A stretch of 41,338 bases of DNA from Clostridiaceae bacterium (GTDB taxonomy: Bacteria; Bacillota; Clostridia; DSM-8532), in assembly GCA_012520615.1 (NCBI GenBank), contig JAAYNX010000113.1, positions 1 through 41,338 on the forward strand, read 5' to 3'. Shown piece by piece: positions 29,452-39,553 of the stretch; positions within the stretch are counted from its first letter, which is position 1; every line of letters begins with the position of its first letter. Under the pieces are notes generated by a model that saw only the letters and a program-made list of their open reading frames with translations, was not told the DNA's origin and ran no database searches. A program made the position numbers and the translations under genes.

Positions 29452-30078
29452 TTAATATTTTCTAAAAAGTCCTATAACCTTACCTAAAATATTTAGCTCA
29501 TTTACTATAATAGGCTCATAATCAGGATTTTCGGGCTGAAGACGATAGTATCCTTTTTCTTTGTAAAAGGTTTTCACAGTTGCTTCATCCTCGATTAGAG
29601 CCACAACCATGTCACCGTTATTTGCAGTACTTTGCTGCTTAACTAGAATATAATCACCTTCTAAAATACCGGCATTTATCATGCTGTCACCTTTTACTTT
29701 AAGCATGAAAGTAGTCGAGTTTTCTAAATATCGAACAGGTATTGGAAAAGTCTCTTCGATATTTTCAACGGCAAGTATAGGGGCACCAGCAGTTATTTTA
29801 CCTATAACGGGTATATTATCTATTTCCTGATTAGCCACATAACCTTCGAGATTTTTCCCTGATTCATCAAGAACTTTAAGTGCTCTGGGCTTCGTAGCAT
29901 CTTTAATTATTAAGCCTTCTTCCTCAAGCTTCTTAAGGTAAGCATGTACTGTTGAGGTTGATCTGAATCCAACTGCCTGGCAAATCTCTCGAACTGATGG
30001 GGGAAAGCCCTTTTCTACAAGGTAACGATTAACAAAGTCAAGTATCTTTTTTTGCTTATCAAGATTGCGATGTCTCAT
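29452..30078 (-). CDS. lexA: SOS repressor LexA
   Basis: HTH RSTSTVHAYLKKLEEEGLI; GDSMINAGILEGDYILVKQQ; cleavage region AGAPILA. Confidence 0.97.
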   Translation of the reverse strand: MRHRNLDKQKKILDFVNRYLVEKGFPPSVREICQAVGFRSTSTVHAYLKKLEEEGLIIKDATKPRALKVLDESGKNLEGYVANQEIDNIPVIGKITAGAPILAVENIEETFPIPVRYLENSTTFMLKVKGDSMINAGILEGDYILVKQQSTANNGDMVVALIEDEATVKTFYKEKGYYRLQPENPDYEPIIVNELNILGKVIGLFRKY

Positions 30079-30172
30079 CTCAACATCCTCCGTGTGATTA
30101 CTTTACTTCCTAATTTCAATTAAGAAAAAAGCACTTTATAAAATAATTATATCTTTATGAATAATAATTGTC

Positions 30173-30184
30173 AAACAAATGTTC
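30173..30184. promoter_or_regulatory. Near-consensus LexA box
   Basis: AAACAAATGTTC, one mismatch to GAACN4GTTC. Confidence 0.6.
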
Positions 30185-30192
30185 GATATTAC

Positions 30193-30221
30193 TTGACAGG
30201 AGAACACCTGTTCGCTATAAT
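30193..30221 (+). promoter_or_regulatory. Promoter of yneA-like gene
   Basis: TTGACA, 17-bp spacer, TATAAT; spacer contains a LexA box. Confidence 0.9.
30202..30213. promoter_or_regulatory. LexA box
   Basis: GAACACCTGTTC, perfect GAACN4GTTC, between -35 and -10. Confidence 0.93.
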
Positions 30222-30231
30222 TATTATAAGA

Positions 30232-30243
30232 GAACAAACGTTC
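30232..30243. promoter_or_regulatory. LexA box
   Basis: GAACAAACGTTC, perfect GAACN4GTTC. Confidence 0.92.
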
Positions 30244-30257
30244 TGGAGGTAGGTAAT

Positions 30258-30542
30258 ATGAAAAAAAGATATAGATTAAAAAATAAAAGACGTTTTGCCG
30301 CATTTTTAGTGATTTTTATTTCGATTTCTGTTTTTACCGGAATGATTGTTAGTGCTGGTGCTTCCTCACGTGTTAAGGATGAACACGAAATTATAAAAGT
30401 AAAAAGCGGTGATTCGCTTTGGGAAATAGCACTGGCTAATTCTGATAATAAGGATATTAGAGAGTATATTTATGATATTAAAGAGCTAAACCACCTTGAT
30501 TCAGATGTAATTTATGCGGGGCAAATACTTATGCTTCCATAG
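30258..30542 (+). CDS. LysM-domain membrane protein, YneA-like cell division suppressor
   Basis: N-terminal TM plus LysM (IIKVKSGDSLWEIALANSDNKD...VIYAGQILMLP); GGAGGT before ATG 30258; divergent from lexA. Confidence 0.85.
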   Translation: MKKRYRLKNKRRFAAFLVIFISISVFTGMIVSAGASSRVKDEHEIIKVKSGDSLWEIALANSDNKDIREYIYDIKELNHLDSDVIYAGQILMLP

Positions 30543-30645
30543 ATTCATTATATATGGCAAATATATATGATATATTATAGCGCAATATGTTTTTATACTG
30601 CTGCCTGTGGTAGAATTATAATATATAGAAAAACGAGGTGAGGGT

Positions 30646-31080
30646 ATGCAGGTAAAACAGGTATCGGTTTTTTTAGAAAACAAATCCGGAAGATTAGCCG
30701 AGGTAACAAGGGTTTTAGGTAGCAGGAATATTGATATTAATGCATTATCTATTGCAGATACAACGGAATTTGGTATATTAAGACTTATAGTCAATAATCC
30801 GGACACTGCTGTTGAAGTATTAAAAGAGCATGGTTTTACAGTGGGAATAACAGAAGTTATAGCCATTTGTGTAGATAATAAACCCGGAGGGCTTTCAATT
30901 GCTTTAAATCACCTTGAAGAGAATAATATCGGAATTGAATACATGTATTCTTATATAGGCAATACAGGGGACGGTAAGGCTATAATAATTATCAGAGTTG
31001 AAGAAACCCAAAAAGCTGTCGACGTCTTAAAGGGCAATAAAGTGGATATTATGCCTATTGATAAAATATACTGTCTATAA
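30646..31080 (+). CDS. Tandem ACT-domain protein
   Basis: VSVFLENKSGRLAEVTRVLGSRNIDINALSIADT then IAICVDNKPGGLSIALNHLEENNIGIEYMYSY. Confidence 0.9.
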   Translation: MQVKQVSVFLENKSGRLAEVTRVLGSRNIDINALSIADTTEFGILRLIVNNPDTAVEVLKEHGFTVGITEVIAICVDNKPGGLSIALNHLEENNIGIEYMYSYIGNTGDGKAIIIIRVEETQKAVDVLKGNKVDIMPIDKIYCL

Positions 31081-31336
31081 ACAATAAAATATACTTTTAC
31101 AAAGAAGAAGCGGCGCAAGACCATATATGGCCATGTGCCGCATTGTCATGGACTAAAAGAATTATTAATTTAAATTCTATAAAGATCTTGGTTATTTATG
31201 CTTCATCTGTTGGTAATAAGGAATTATAAGGTTATAAAAAATCTTGTTATGCTATTTGGTGCAACGTTTATTTACAGCTAGGATGAAAGGAGAAAGTTGA
31301 CTTAGCATACATCTCGCAGGCAACTTAAAAAGAAGG

Positions 31337-32440
31337 ATGCGCAAGATTCCTATAGAATATGTCATACCAGGGCAAATATTGCATAAGCCTATATTTGATT
31401 TTTTAGGAAATACCGTAATAGAAAAGAATACGGTGCTAGACGAGAACACTATTCTTAAACTCAAGAAATTGGGCATCAGTACTGTTCATATATTGGACAG
31501 GTACTCGCATCAAGAGTTGCGAGATATCATTAAGCCTAAACTGGTGAAGAGATTCAAAGACACCGATTCAAAACTTATTAATATATCAACTAACAAAGAA
31601 ATCGCTACTGATAAAACAGGATATCGAAAATCTATACACCAATGTATAGAAAACTATGAGTCATTTATAAACGAAATAATAGATGACTCAATTCATAATA
31701 TTGACATCATAAATAATTTGATGACTGTATCTGCTTATGACGACAGCACTTTTATTCATAGTATTAATGTTATGCTTTTATCATTGGTTGTAGCAAATAG
31801 GCTTGATCTTAGTAAGTCAGAAATAAAGAAGATAGCCTTAAGCTGCTTATTGCATGATATCGGAAAAGTATATATTCCATTGAGTATTATAAATAAAACA
31901 GAAAAGCTCGAGGTTGAAGAATTTAATATTATTAAGAGCCATCCTCTTAAAGGCTATGAATTTTTAAGAGATTGTACAAATCTAGGCCCAACTGAAAGAA
32001 TTGCATGCTTAACCCACCATGAAAAATGGGATGGAACAGGTTATCCTTTTAATAAAAGAGGAGAAGAAATACCCTTATACGGCCGTATATGCTGCTTGTG
32101 CGACGTCTTTGATGCATTAACCTCTGACAGAGCTTATCGAAGGGGCGTCAAGCCTAATGAAGCCATGGAATACATTATGGGTAACGGTAACATTCTTTTT
32201 GACTATGAATTAGTTAAAATATTCACAGAAGCTGTTAACATTTACCCAATTGGTACCATGGTTCTTTTATCCAATGGATTTGAAGGAATAGTCGAAAGTT
32301 TAGGTGAGTATAATATGCGGCCAGCCATAACCATTTACTATGAAAACGGAGAAAAAGTAAAACCATATACATTGGATCTTCAAACATCACTAAATATAGT
32401 GATAAAAGATATTATTTATAAATTCTCCAGTGAAGAATAA
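31337..32440 (+). CDS. HD-GYP domain phosphodiesterase
   Basis: LLHDIGKVYIP, THHEKWDGTGYPFNKRGEEIPLYGRICCLCDVFDALTSDR. Confidence 0.92.
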   Translation: MRKIPIEYVIPGQILHKPIFDFLGNTVIEKNTVLDENTILKLKKLGISTVHILDRYSHQELRDIIKPKLVKRFKDTDSKLINISTNKEIATDKTGYRKSIHQCIENYESFINEIIDDSIHNIDIINNLMTVSAYDDSTFIHSINVMLLSLVVANRLDLSKSEIKKIALSCLLHDIGKVYIPLSIINKTEKLEVEEFNIIKSHPLKGYEFLRDCTNLGPTERIACLTHHEKWDGTGYPFNKRGEEIPLYGRICCLCDVFDALTSDRAYRRGVKPNEAMEYIMGNGNILFDYELVKIFTEAVNIYPIGTMVLLSNGFEGIVESLGEYNMRPAITIYYENGEKVKPYTLDLQTSLNIVIKDIIYKFSSEE

Positions 32441-32495
32441 ATGTCTATGGCACCGCAGCGCTATCTTAGATAGCTTGAATGGTGATTTCCAATGG

Positions 32496-34169
32496 CTAGT
32501 CTTCAGATAAAATATCGCGGAGGGCAAGCCCTTTATTTCTATCCAAAGCCCACTGTATGGACCATTCATTTTCAAACAGCAACACAAAGTTGTCATGATT
32601 ATCTTTAACTATCATAGTTGTTGATGTAATGTTCAAATCATTGGGTTTACCCGAAATTTCTGCAATCCAGCGAGCATGTCGATGATTTAGGTATGTCAAT
32701 TTTATGTCAACGCCATATTCATTCTTTAGTCTATATTCTAAAACTTCAAATTGCAAAACGCCCACAGCGCCGATAATAAACTCCTCGACTCCGATGTCTG
32801 GCTGTTTATATACCTGTATAGCACCTTCCTCTGACAACTGAGTTATTCCCTTTAAAAACTGTTTTCTCTTCATTGTATCCTTAGCGGCTACTCTGGCAAA
32901 GTGTTCAGCGGGGAAGGCGGGTATTCCTTTGAATGTAAGATTGCTATTCGTGCTTAAAGCATCACCTATGCTAAATATTCCGGGATCAAAAAGCCCCACA
33001 ATGTCCCCGGGATAAGCAGAATCAATTACTTCCCGATCCTGCGCCATAAAATGCTGTGGCTGAGCAAGACGAATGGGTTTACCGGTTTTACTGTGAATAA
33101 CCTGCATGCCCCGTTCAAAAACACCTGAGCATACACGCATAAACGCTAATCTATCTCTATGGTTAGGGTTCATATTTGCTTGTATCTTAAAAATAAAACC
33201 AGTGAAATCATCTTTTAAAGGATCAATAATTTTGTCCCCAAATACTTGATCTCCGGGTGGAGGTGACATATTTAAGAATTCTTCCAAGAATAGCTCTACA
33301 CCAAAATTGGTCATTGCACTACCAAAAAAGATTGGTGTTAATTCTCCTTTTAATACCTTTTTTAGATCAAAGCTATCACCGGCAATATCCAAAAGTTCAA
33401 TATCATCAACTAGCTTGGAGTAGTAGGGTTCTCCTAAAAGCTCCTTGAAAATAGGGTCATCAACACTACCTTTATTTGAATTAATAATTGTCTGGCCATG
33501 TTTTTTATCATTGGTAAAAAGTGCGATTTGCCGAAGTACTCTGTTGTATACTCCTTTAAAATCACCATCTGTACCTATGGGCCAATTCATTGGATAAGAA
33601 CGTATACCAAGAACATCTTCAAGTTCCTGCATCAAACTAAATGTATCTTTACTTGCTCTGTCCATTTTATTAATGAAAGTAAAGATTGGTATTCCCCTCA
33701 TCTTACAGACTTGAAACAGTTTTATTGTCTGTGCTTCAACACCTTTTGCTCCATCAATGAGCATTACGGCGCTATCTGCGGCAACCAGTGTTCTATATGT
33801 GTCTTCACTAAAATCCTGGTGACCAGGAGTGTCTAGTATATTTATGCAGAAATTTTTATATTCAAACTGCATAACGCTGGAGGTTACAGAGATACCACGC
33901 TGCTTTTCTATTTCCATCCAGTCTGAAACAGCGTGACGGGATGCCTTTCTAGCCTTGACTGACCCTGCCATATGAATGGCTCCACCGTATAGCAAGAGCT
34001 TTTCTGTCAATGTGGTTTTTCCTGCGTCAGGGTGCGATATAATTGCAAAAGTTCTTCTACGTTCAATTTCATTATTTAATGCGTCTTTTCCTTTGCTCAC
34101 TGTTGTTCCCCATTCCAAATAATTTAGAAATACAGAATATATAATATGGTTTTTGAAACCTTTAGTCAA
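32496..34169 (-). CDS. prfC: Peptide chain release factor 3 (start may be GTG at 34100)
   Basis: RRTFAIISHPDAGKTTLTEKLLLYGGAIHMAGSVKARK; ILDTPGHQDFSEDTYRTL. Confidence 0.95.
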   Translation of the reverse strand: MTKGFKNHIIYSVFLNYLEWGTTVSKGKDALNNEIERRRTFAIISHPDAGKTTLTEKLLLYGGAIHMAGSVKARKASRHAVSDWMEIEKQRGISVTSSVMQFEYKNFCINILDTPGHQDFSEDTYRTLVAADSAVMLIDGAKGVEAQTIKLFQVCKMRGIPIFTFINKMDRASKDTFSLMQELEDVLGIRSYPMNWPIGTDGDFKGVYNRVLRQIALFTNDKKHGQTIINSNKGSVDDPIFKELLGEPYYSKLVDDIELLDIAGDSFDLKKVLKGELTPIFFGSAMTNFGVELFLEEFLNMSPPPGDQVFGDKIIDPLKDDFTGFIFKIQANMNPNHRDRLAFMRVCSGVFERGMQVIHSKTGKPIRLAQPQHFMAQDREVIDSAYPGDIVGLFDPGIFSIGDALSTNSNLTFKGIPAFPAEHFARVAAKDTMKRKQFLKGITQLSEEGAIQVYKQPDIGVEEFIIGAVGVLQFEVLEYRLKNEYGVDIKLTYLNHRHARWIAEISGKPNDLNITSTTMIVKDNHDNFVLLFENEWSIQWALDRNKGLALRDILSED

Positions 34170-34250
34170 GGAATATAGTTGAAAAAGGTATTCATCGATA
34201 TTAATTCATGATATATTGAATATAATTACAAAAAAATAAGGGGTAATACT

Positions 34251-35531
34251 ATGGATATAAAGTTACTTGCAAAAAATGCGAAGAAGGCTTCAATAGCGTT
34301 TTCAGGTATATCAACGCAAAAAAAGAACGATGCTCTTATGAAGATAGCAGAAACGTTGTATTTAAATAAAGATAGAATTATTAAAGCAAATGCAGAAGAT
34401 ATAGAACGAAGTACAGCTGAGAATCTTCCCATGCCGCTTATTAAAAGGCTTCGCTTTGATGAGGATAAAATAAACGGTGTTATAGACGGTATAAAAAGTC
34501 TAATAGGTCTTGAAGACCCTGTTGGTAAAACTCTTTTATCTACCGAGCTGGATCAAGGTCTTGAACTTTCCAGAGTAAGCTGCCCCATAGGTTTGATAGG
34601 AATCATTTTTGAGTCTCGTCCAGATGCACTGGTTCAGATTTCTACACTTTGTCTGAAAAGTGGTAACGCAGTTATGCTCAAAGGTGGGAGAGAGGCCCTT
34701 TTGACCAATAGATGTCTATATGAAACCATAGCCTCGGCAACGCAAGAAGCGGGACTTCCTGATAATTGGATAAATCTCCTTGAGAATAGGGATGAGGTTT
34801 CGGAAATGCTTAAGCTAGATGATTACGTGGATCTTATTATTCCCAGAGGTTCTAATGAGTTTGTTCGATATATAATGGATAACTCCCGAATTCCGGTACT
34901 TGGTCATGCAGATGGAATATGTCATTGCTATATAGATAAAGGGGCGGATATTCAAAAGGCTATAAATATTGCCGTTGATTCTAAAACTCAATATGTGGCT
35001 GTTTGTAATGCATTGGAAACTTTATTAGTCCATAAAGACATTGCCGTAGATGTTTTGCCTTCTCTTAAAGACGCACTAATAAAGAAGAATGTCGAAATTA
35101 GAGGGTGTGAAGAAACTAGAAAAATAGTTGATTGTATTCCCGCCACAGAAGAGGACTGGAAAACCGAGTATTTGGATTATATTTTGTCAATTAAAGTTGT
35201 AGAAAGCATCGATGAAGCCATTGAACATATAAACACCTATGGTTCAGGTCACACCGATACAATAGTATCAAAGGATAAAGAGAGTATTGAAAAATTTCTT
35301 GAATATGTTGATTCGGGTGATGTATTTGCAAATTGCTCTACACGGTTTAGCGACGGCTTTAAATATGGATTTGGAGCAGAAGTAGGAATCAGCACCAATA
35401 AAATACATGCAAGAGGGCCAGTAGGTCTGGAGGGGCTTGTGACATATAAGTACAAGCTAATCGGAGATGGGCATATTGTTGCTGATTACGCCGAAAACAG
35501 GAAGAAATTTACTCATAGGCACCTAGGGTGA
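34251..35531 (+). CDS. proA: Glutamate-5-semialdehyde dehydrogenase
   Basis: SCPIGLIGIIFESRPDALVQISTLCLKSGNAVMLKGGREA; NCSTRFSDGFKYGFGAEVGISTNKIHARGPVGLEGL. Confidence 0.97.
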   Translation: MDIKLLAKNAKKASIAFSGISTQKKNDALMKIAETLYLNKDRIIKANAEDIERSTAENLPMPLIKRLRFDEDKINGVIDGIKSLIGLEDPVGKTLLSTELDQGLELSRVSCPIGLIGIIFESRPDALVQISTLCLKSGNAVMLKGGREALLTNRCLYETIASATQEAGLPDNWINLLENRDEVSEMLKLDDYVDLIIPRGSNEFVRYIMDNSRIPVLGHADGICHCYIDKGADIQKAINIAVDSKTQYVAVCNALETLLVHKDIAVDVLPSLKDALIKKNVEIRGCEETRKIVDCIPATEEDWKTEYLDYILSIKVVESIDEAIEHINTYGSGHTDTIVSKDKESIEKFLEYVDSGDVFANCSTRFSDGFKYGFGAEVGISTNKIHARGPVGLEGLVTYKYKLIGDGHIVADYAENRKKFTHRHLG

Positions 35532-35726
35532 AAGCGGCCTTAATACTACTATGGAACTTTTAGTCGATATCATGCGTGCCGCTCAGGAATTTCATCCGGA
35601 AATGATTCGCGGCCGCACACTTGATAACTTAAAAAAGCGGGTGCAAGGTTTCTCAATGAGATAAGCCGCCCGCTTCAGAGAGTTGCTGCCGCATAATAAC
35701 TATCCGGGTTCGCGCAGTTTGTCGCC

Positions 35727-36467
35727 CTATATGTTAATAATAAATCTTTCTCCTCGCCTTGAAATTGGTTTAACTTTATTAAAAGAAGAGTTTTCACCAG
35801 ATATTGTTTTAATGCGTTCCATAATTGTATAGTCATCGCCAAAATGCATCGGGAAAGCGATTTTAACATCAACTTCATTCAAAAACCATGACATTCCCAT
35901 TAATTCAGCGCTTTCCTGCCTAGGGTCTGCGGTAAGAAAGGCAATATCAACAGGGTGATTTTTAATTAAAGAAACTTCCCGTTTGAATCGAGCCGCCATA
36001 TCATTATTCCATGCTTTGGTCTCTTCGTTCCAATGCCACCAATTAAGGTCACCGGCATGATAAATATTTATACCGTCAACACTTATCAATAAGGCAATAC
36101 CTTCATCAGTGGATTTAAAAGTGTGAATTCTGGGATTATCTTCCTGATAAATCTCATTAGGCTTAAGAATCCTCGTCCATTCCCGATGGTTTTTCTTCGG
36201 AATATCATATGAAAGAAAGTAGCGGGCATTAGGAAGGTGTTCCTTCCAAGAAAGTATAATGGGATTGAAATGGTCGGGATGCCTGTGGGAAGCAAAAACA
36301 AATACTTCTTTGCTCTTGATTTCCGAAGTTTCTATCACTCCTGACGACAGGGAGCGTACGTGGTTCTCGCCCTCGTCTAAATAGTAATCGAATATTAAAA
36401 TTTTGTTTCCAATACCAACAGCGAAACCGCTATGGCCAAGATACCAGACTTCAATCTTCTTTTGCAC
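35727..36467 (-). CDS. MBL-fold metal-dependent hydrolase (UlaG-like)
   Basis: VWYLGHSGFAVGIGNKILIFDYY; SHRHPDHF; HAGDLNWWHW; MHFGDD. Confidence 0.85.
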   Translation of the reverse strand: MQKKIEVWYLGHSGFAVGIGNKILIFDYYLDEGENHVRSLSSGVIETSEIKSKEVFVFASHRHPDHFNPIILSWKEHLPNARYFLSYDIPKKNHREWTRILKPNEIYQEDNPRIHTFKSTDEGIALLISVDGINIYHAGDLNWWHWNEETKAWNNDMAARFKREVSLIKNHPVDIAFLTADPRQESAELMGMSWFLNEVDVKIAFPMHFGDDYTIMERIKTISGENSSFNKVKPISRRGERFIINI

Positions 36468-36480
36468 AGTATTATCTCCT

Positions 36481-36861
36481 TTAAAAGCGCATAAAATTAA
36501 GCGGTTTTATAATTAAATAATTTATTTCAAACCAAAAGAAAGCAGCTATAGCAATGGTAATAATAATACAGAAAATTATATCAAAAAGGTCACGCTTTTT
36601 AATGGCATAAATAATTATTCCGAGATGATATACAAAACCTACTATGCCTATGTATGATGCGAAGTTTATTATAGGGCTAACAATGAATATCTCATATGCA
36701 TGAAAAAGCCCGGAAAGAAAGGGTATGTCTGTTAGTAAAGCAATTGCATACAGTATTGCAGGTACAATAATATCAAAATAAATGAGAAGCTTCCATCCTT
36801 TATCGAATTTAAAATTTTTCAGCATATCATAAACCTCACTTATCTGTATTAGAAGCCCCAC
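36481..36861 (-). CDS. Small multi-spanning membrane protein of unknown function
   Basis: Three to four hydrophobic segments; follows apbE on same strand; start may be at internal MLKNFKF. Confidence 0.6.
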   Translation of the reverse strand: MGLLIQISEVYDMLKNFKFDKGWKLLIYFDIIVPAILYAIALLTDIPFLSGLFHAYEIFIVSPIINFASYIGIVGFVYHLGIIIYAIKKRDLFDIIFCIIITIAIAAFFWFEINYLIIKPLNFMRF

Positions 36862-37930
36862 CCATATACTTCATAACGCTTTTAGCATTATCAGTGGCTT
36901 GGATTGTTCCGTCCTTCATTATCCAAATAGCTTCAACACCAATGCTCTCCGCAAGTTTTTTGCCTTCCTCAAAGGGAGTTAAAAATATTGTGGTGGACAT
37001 AAAATCGGCAACACCCGAATCTTTTGCTACTATTGAAACTGCTCTAAAATACTCCGCAGGCATCAGCGTTGTGGGATCTATTAAATGATGATACATTTTT
37101 CCGTCTACTTCATACTGTCTTTGATAATCGCCGCTCGTTACAAGAGATTGATCATTTATATATAGTATGTCAAGTGAGGGTTCGCTGGGATTATTGGGAT
37201 TGCCGTCAGGATCCTGAATACCGATACCCCATTTGTTTCTTGAGACGTCCTTTGGTTGACCGACAGTCCTAACATTACCTCCAGAGCTGATAATAAAACT
37301 TGTATAACCTTGTTCCGTCAGTTCATTTACTACTATCTCGGTTGCGAATCCTTTAGCAACAGCACCTACATCGAGGCGCATGTTTTTCTCCTCAAGATAT
37401 ACTGTTTTCTTATCTAAATCCACTATAACCTTGTCAATATCAGTGTAATTCATAGCATTTTGAAGCGTATCAAGTGGCGGTACTTTCGCTTCTTCGGGGT
37501 CTCCAGTTCCTTCCTCCCGATAATCGTGCCAGATTGAGAGAACTGAACCCAGCGCAATATTGCATTTTCCATTAGTTTTATTGTACCATTCTTTTGAAAA
37601 GACTATTAAATCTATAATTTCCTGCTGAACCTCAACAGGCTTAATTCCCGCATTATCATTAATTGTTTTAATATTATTGATACCTTCATAATCATTGTAT
37701 ATATCATAGAGCTTATTAAGCTCCATGAATCGTTCCTGACCTTTTTCAACCATAAGTTCAAATTCATCCGGACTATTGGCATAGCCCATGAATTGTATAA
37801 CAGTATCAAAAGCACCGAGAAATTCATAGGAATATTTATTGTATTCCGATGTATTTTTAGCTGAGCATGCGCTAAACATTAATGCAATTATGAGAATAAG
37901 TAGCAGCTTGGGTTTTATTTTCATATCCAC
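36836..37930 (-). CDS. Secreted ApbE-family FAD:protein FMN transferase lipoprotein
   Basis: Lipobox FSACS; LDVGAVAKGFATEIVV; IISSGGNVRTVG; HHLIDPTTLMPAE. Confidence 0.95.
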   Translation of the reverse strand: MDMKIKPKLLLILIIALMFSACSAKNTSEYNKYSYEFLGAFDTVIQFMGYANSPDEFELMVEKGQERFMELNKLYDIYNDYEGINNIKTINDNAGIKPVEVQQEIIDLIVFSKEWYNKTNGKCNIALGSVLSIWHDYREEGTGDPEEAKVPPLDTLQNAMNYTDIDKVIVDLDKKTVYLEEKNMRLDVGAVAKGFATEIVVNELTEQGYTSFIISSGGNVRTVGQPKDVSRNKWGIGIQDPDGNPNNPSEPSLDILYINDQSLVTSGDYQRQYEVDGKMYHHLIDPTTLMPAEYFRAVSIVAKDSGVADFMSTTIFLTPFEEGKKLAESIGVEAIWIMKDGTIQATDNAKSVMKYMGGASNTDK

Positions 37931-37946
37931 CTCAGTTACACATAAT

Positions 37947-37980
37947 TAAAGAGAACCCCTCCTTAAAGAAGGGGTTCTTT
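37947..37980 (-). terminator. Terminator-like hairpin between lipoprotein gene and apbE
   Basis: AAAGAGAACCCCTCCTTAAAGAAGGGGTTCTTTA. Confidence 0.75.
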
Positions 37981-37998
37981 AGGATTATGTACCTAATA

Positions 37999-38502
37999 CT
38001 ATTTTGCGTTTGCAACAGCCTCGGCAACAGCGGCTTGATAATCACTAATAGAAACGGAAACCTTACTCTTAAGATCAGCATCTTCAGAGGCATCCTTAAT
38101 GGCTGTAATTTTATCAACTGTCTTTCCAACCATCCACTTTTCCAATTCAGCAATTTGCTCAAACCACTCTCTTGCAGATCCAGCTTTTTTCATACCATAG
38201 TCGTAACCAAGTTCGACTTTAGTTTTTTGTTCTGCATCTTTGTCTGAGGTGATTTTTCCAGTTGTATCAAAGTTTACTTTTGTCTGAGCAGTATCAATAA
38301 CTACACCCAGAATCTTATTTGATGAGTCAACAGTTACTGCTGCCATAACAGTATCAACCTGTGCTAGGCCCTCAGCTTCTGCTGTTGCATCCTTTGATTT
38401 TCCAATGGAAATGTTGTGTCCGAGTCCTGTTTTAACAGATGCCGCTGCACCGCAGCCTGCCAAAAGGACTGCTACTAATGTGAGTGCCAGTACTTTCTTC
38501 AT
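37999..38502 (-). CDS. Lipoprotein, FMN-binding/PplA-like
   Basis: LLAGCGAAAS lipobox; VDTVMAAVTVDSSNKILGVVIDTAQTKVNFD repeat-like beta pattern; genomic context with apbE. Confidence 0.6.
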   Translation of the reverse strand: MKKVLALTLVAVLLAGCGAAASVKTGLGHNISIGKSKDATAEAEGLAQVDTVMAAVTVDSSNKILGVVIDTAQTKVNFDTTGKITSDKDAEQKTKVELGYDYGMKKAGSAREWFEQIAELEKWMVGKTVDKITAIKDASEDADLKSKVSVSISDYQAAVAEAVANAK

Positions 38503-38559
38503 AATATCCTCCTAATATAAAAATGTATATATGCAAAGAGCGTTTTTGCGTTTTAGCCT

Positions 38560-39498
38560 TTACAGCCAGTTAACAATCTCACTCATAGCTTCAGTATATG
38601 GGGTATAGGGTATTTTTTCTATATAATGCATACACTTCTCTTTATAGCGGTTTTTAAGCTTCATTGTATCCTGAACACCACCCGATGTTCTGATACTATT
38701 TAATATACTATTTATATCACCATTGCCTTCAAAGAAAACATTAACTTGATTTATAAAATCAGGGTTATTCTTTACTGCCATTATTACCGGAAGGGTTGCT
38801 ATACCTTCTTTTAAATCATTCAGAACAGGTTTTCCTTCTTTTGATTGGTCAGAGAGAATATCAAGTAAGTCATCTCTTATTTGAAAAGCAGCACCGAAGC
38901 TTAGACCGAATCTGCCAAACTGCCTAGAAATATCATCAGAAAGATTGGCTGTTTTTGCTCCCAATACTAAGGATGCCGAAAATAAAACTCCTGTTTTACC
39001 CAGTATACGTTTTATATAATTATACACACTGGAAACAGAATATTTACTTATATATTGTTCTACTTCGCCCTCGCAAAGAAGGGAGATTGCTCTTGCTAAA
39101 ACATCAAGCTTTTCGGGTTTCAAACCTGTTTTTAATAGCAGCCTCAAAGATTTTGTAAGAAGATAATCTCCTGTATAAACCGCTAAATTGGTGTTATGCT
39201 TCTCAGCGAGGGTTATCTTTCCTCTTCGGGTTTTGGCATTGTCAATAATATCATCGTGTATTAGTGTAGCTGCATGCAGTACTTCAACAGATGCTGCGGC
39301 GGGGAATACTCTTTTTCTGTCATAGTCACCATGTAGTGCTGCTATGATAGTAAACGCAGGGCGTAATCTTTTTCCTCCTGATAGCACAGCATCTTTTGAA
39401 GCATTCATTAAAAATTTATTTCGGGAAGCCATTACTGTTTCAAGATAACTCTCAAAGGCAGCTAACTCTTCGTTAATAACAGGGAATTTGTTCCACAA
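38560..39498 (-). CDS. Polyprenyl (heptaprenyl-type) diphosphate synthase
   Basis: SGGKRLRPAF, LIHDDIIDNAKTRRG, FQIRDDLLDILSD DDxxD motifs. Confidence 0.93.
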   Translation of the reverse strand: MWNKFPVINEELAAFESYLETVMASRNKFLMNASKDAVLSGGKRLRPAFTIIAALHGDYDRKRVFPAAASVEVLHAATLIHDDIIDNAKTRRGKITLAEKHNTNLAVYTGDYLLTKSLRLLLKTGLKPEKLDVLARAISLLCEGEVEQYISKYSVSSVYNYIKRILGKTGVLFSASLVLGAKTANLSDDISRQFGRFGLSFGAAFQIRDDLLDILSDQSKEGKPVLNDLKEGIATLPVIMAVKNNPDFINQVNVFFEGNGDINSILNSIRTSGGVQDTMKLKNRYKEKCMHYIEKIPYTPYTEAMSEIVNWL

Positions 39499-39553
39499 TG
39501 CGTTTTACCTCCTAGATAATATGTGCATATGGATATTATGGCATAGGGGAACA

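Noticed and set aside
30168-30257. Upstream extension of the LysM ORF
   Set aside because: Overlaps LexA boxes, -35/-10 and RBS; internal ATG at 30258 has a strong GGAGGT
31111-31141. GCGGCGCA...TGTGCCGC hairpin after the ACT gene as a terminator
   Set aside because: Stem is good but no U-tract follows; left unassigned
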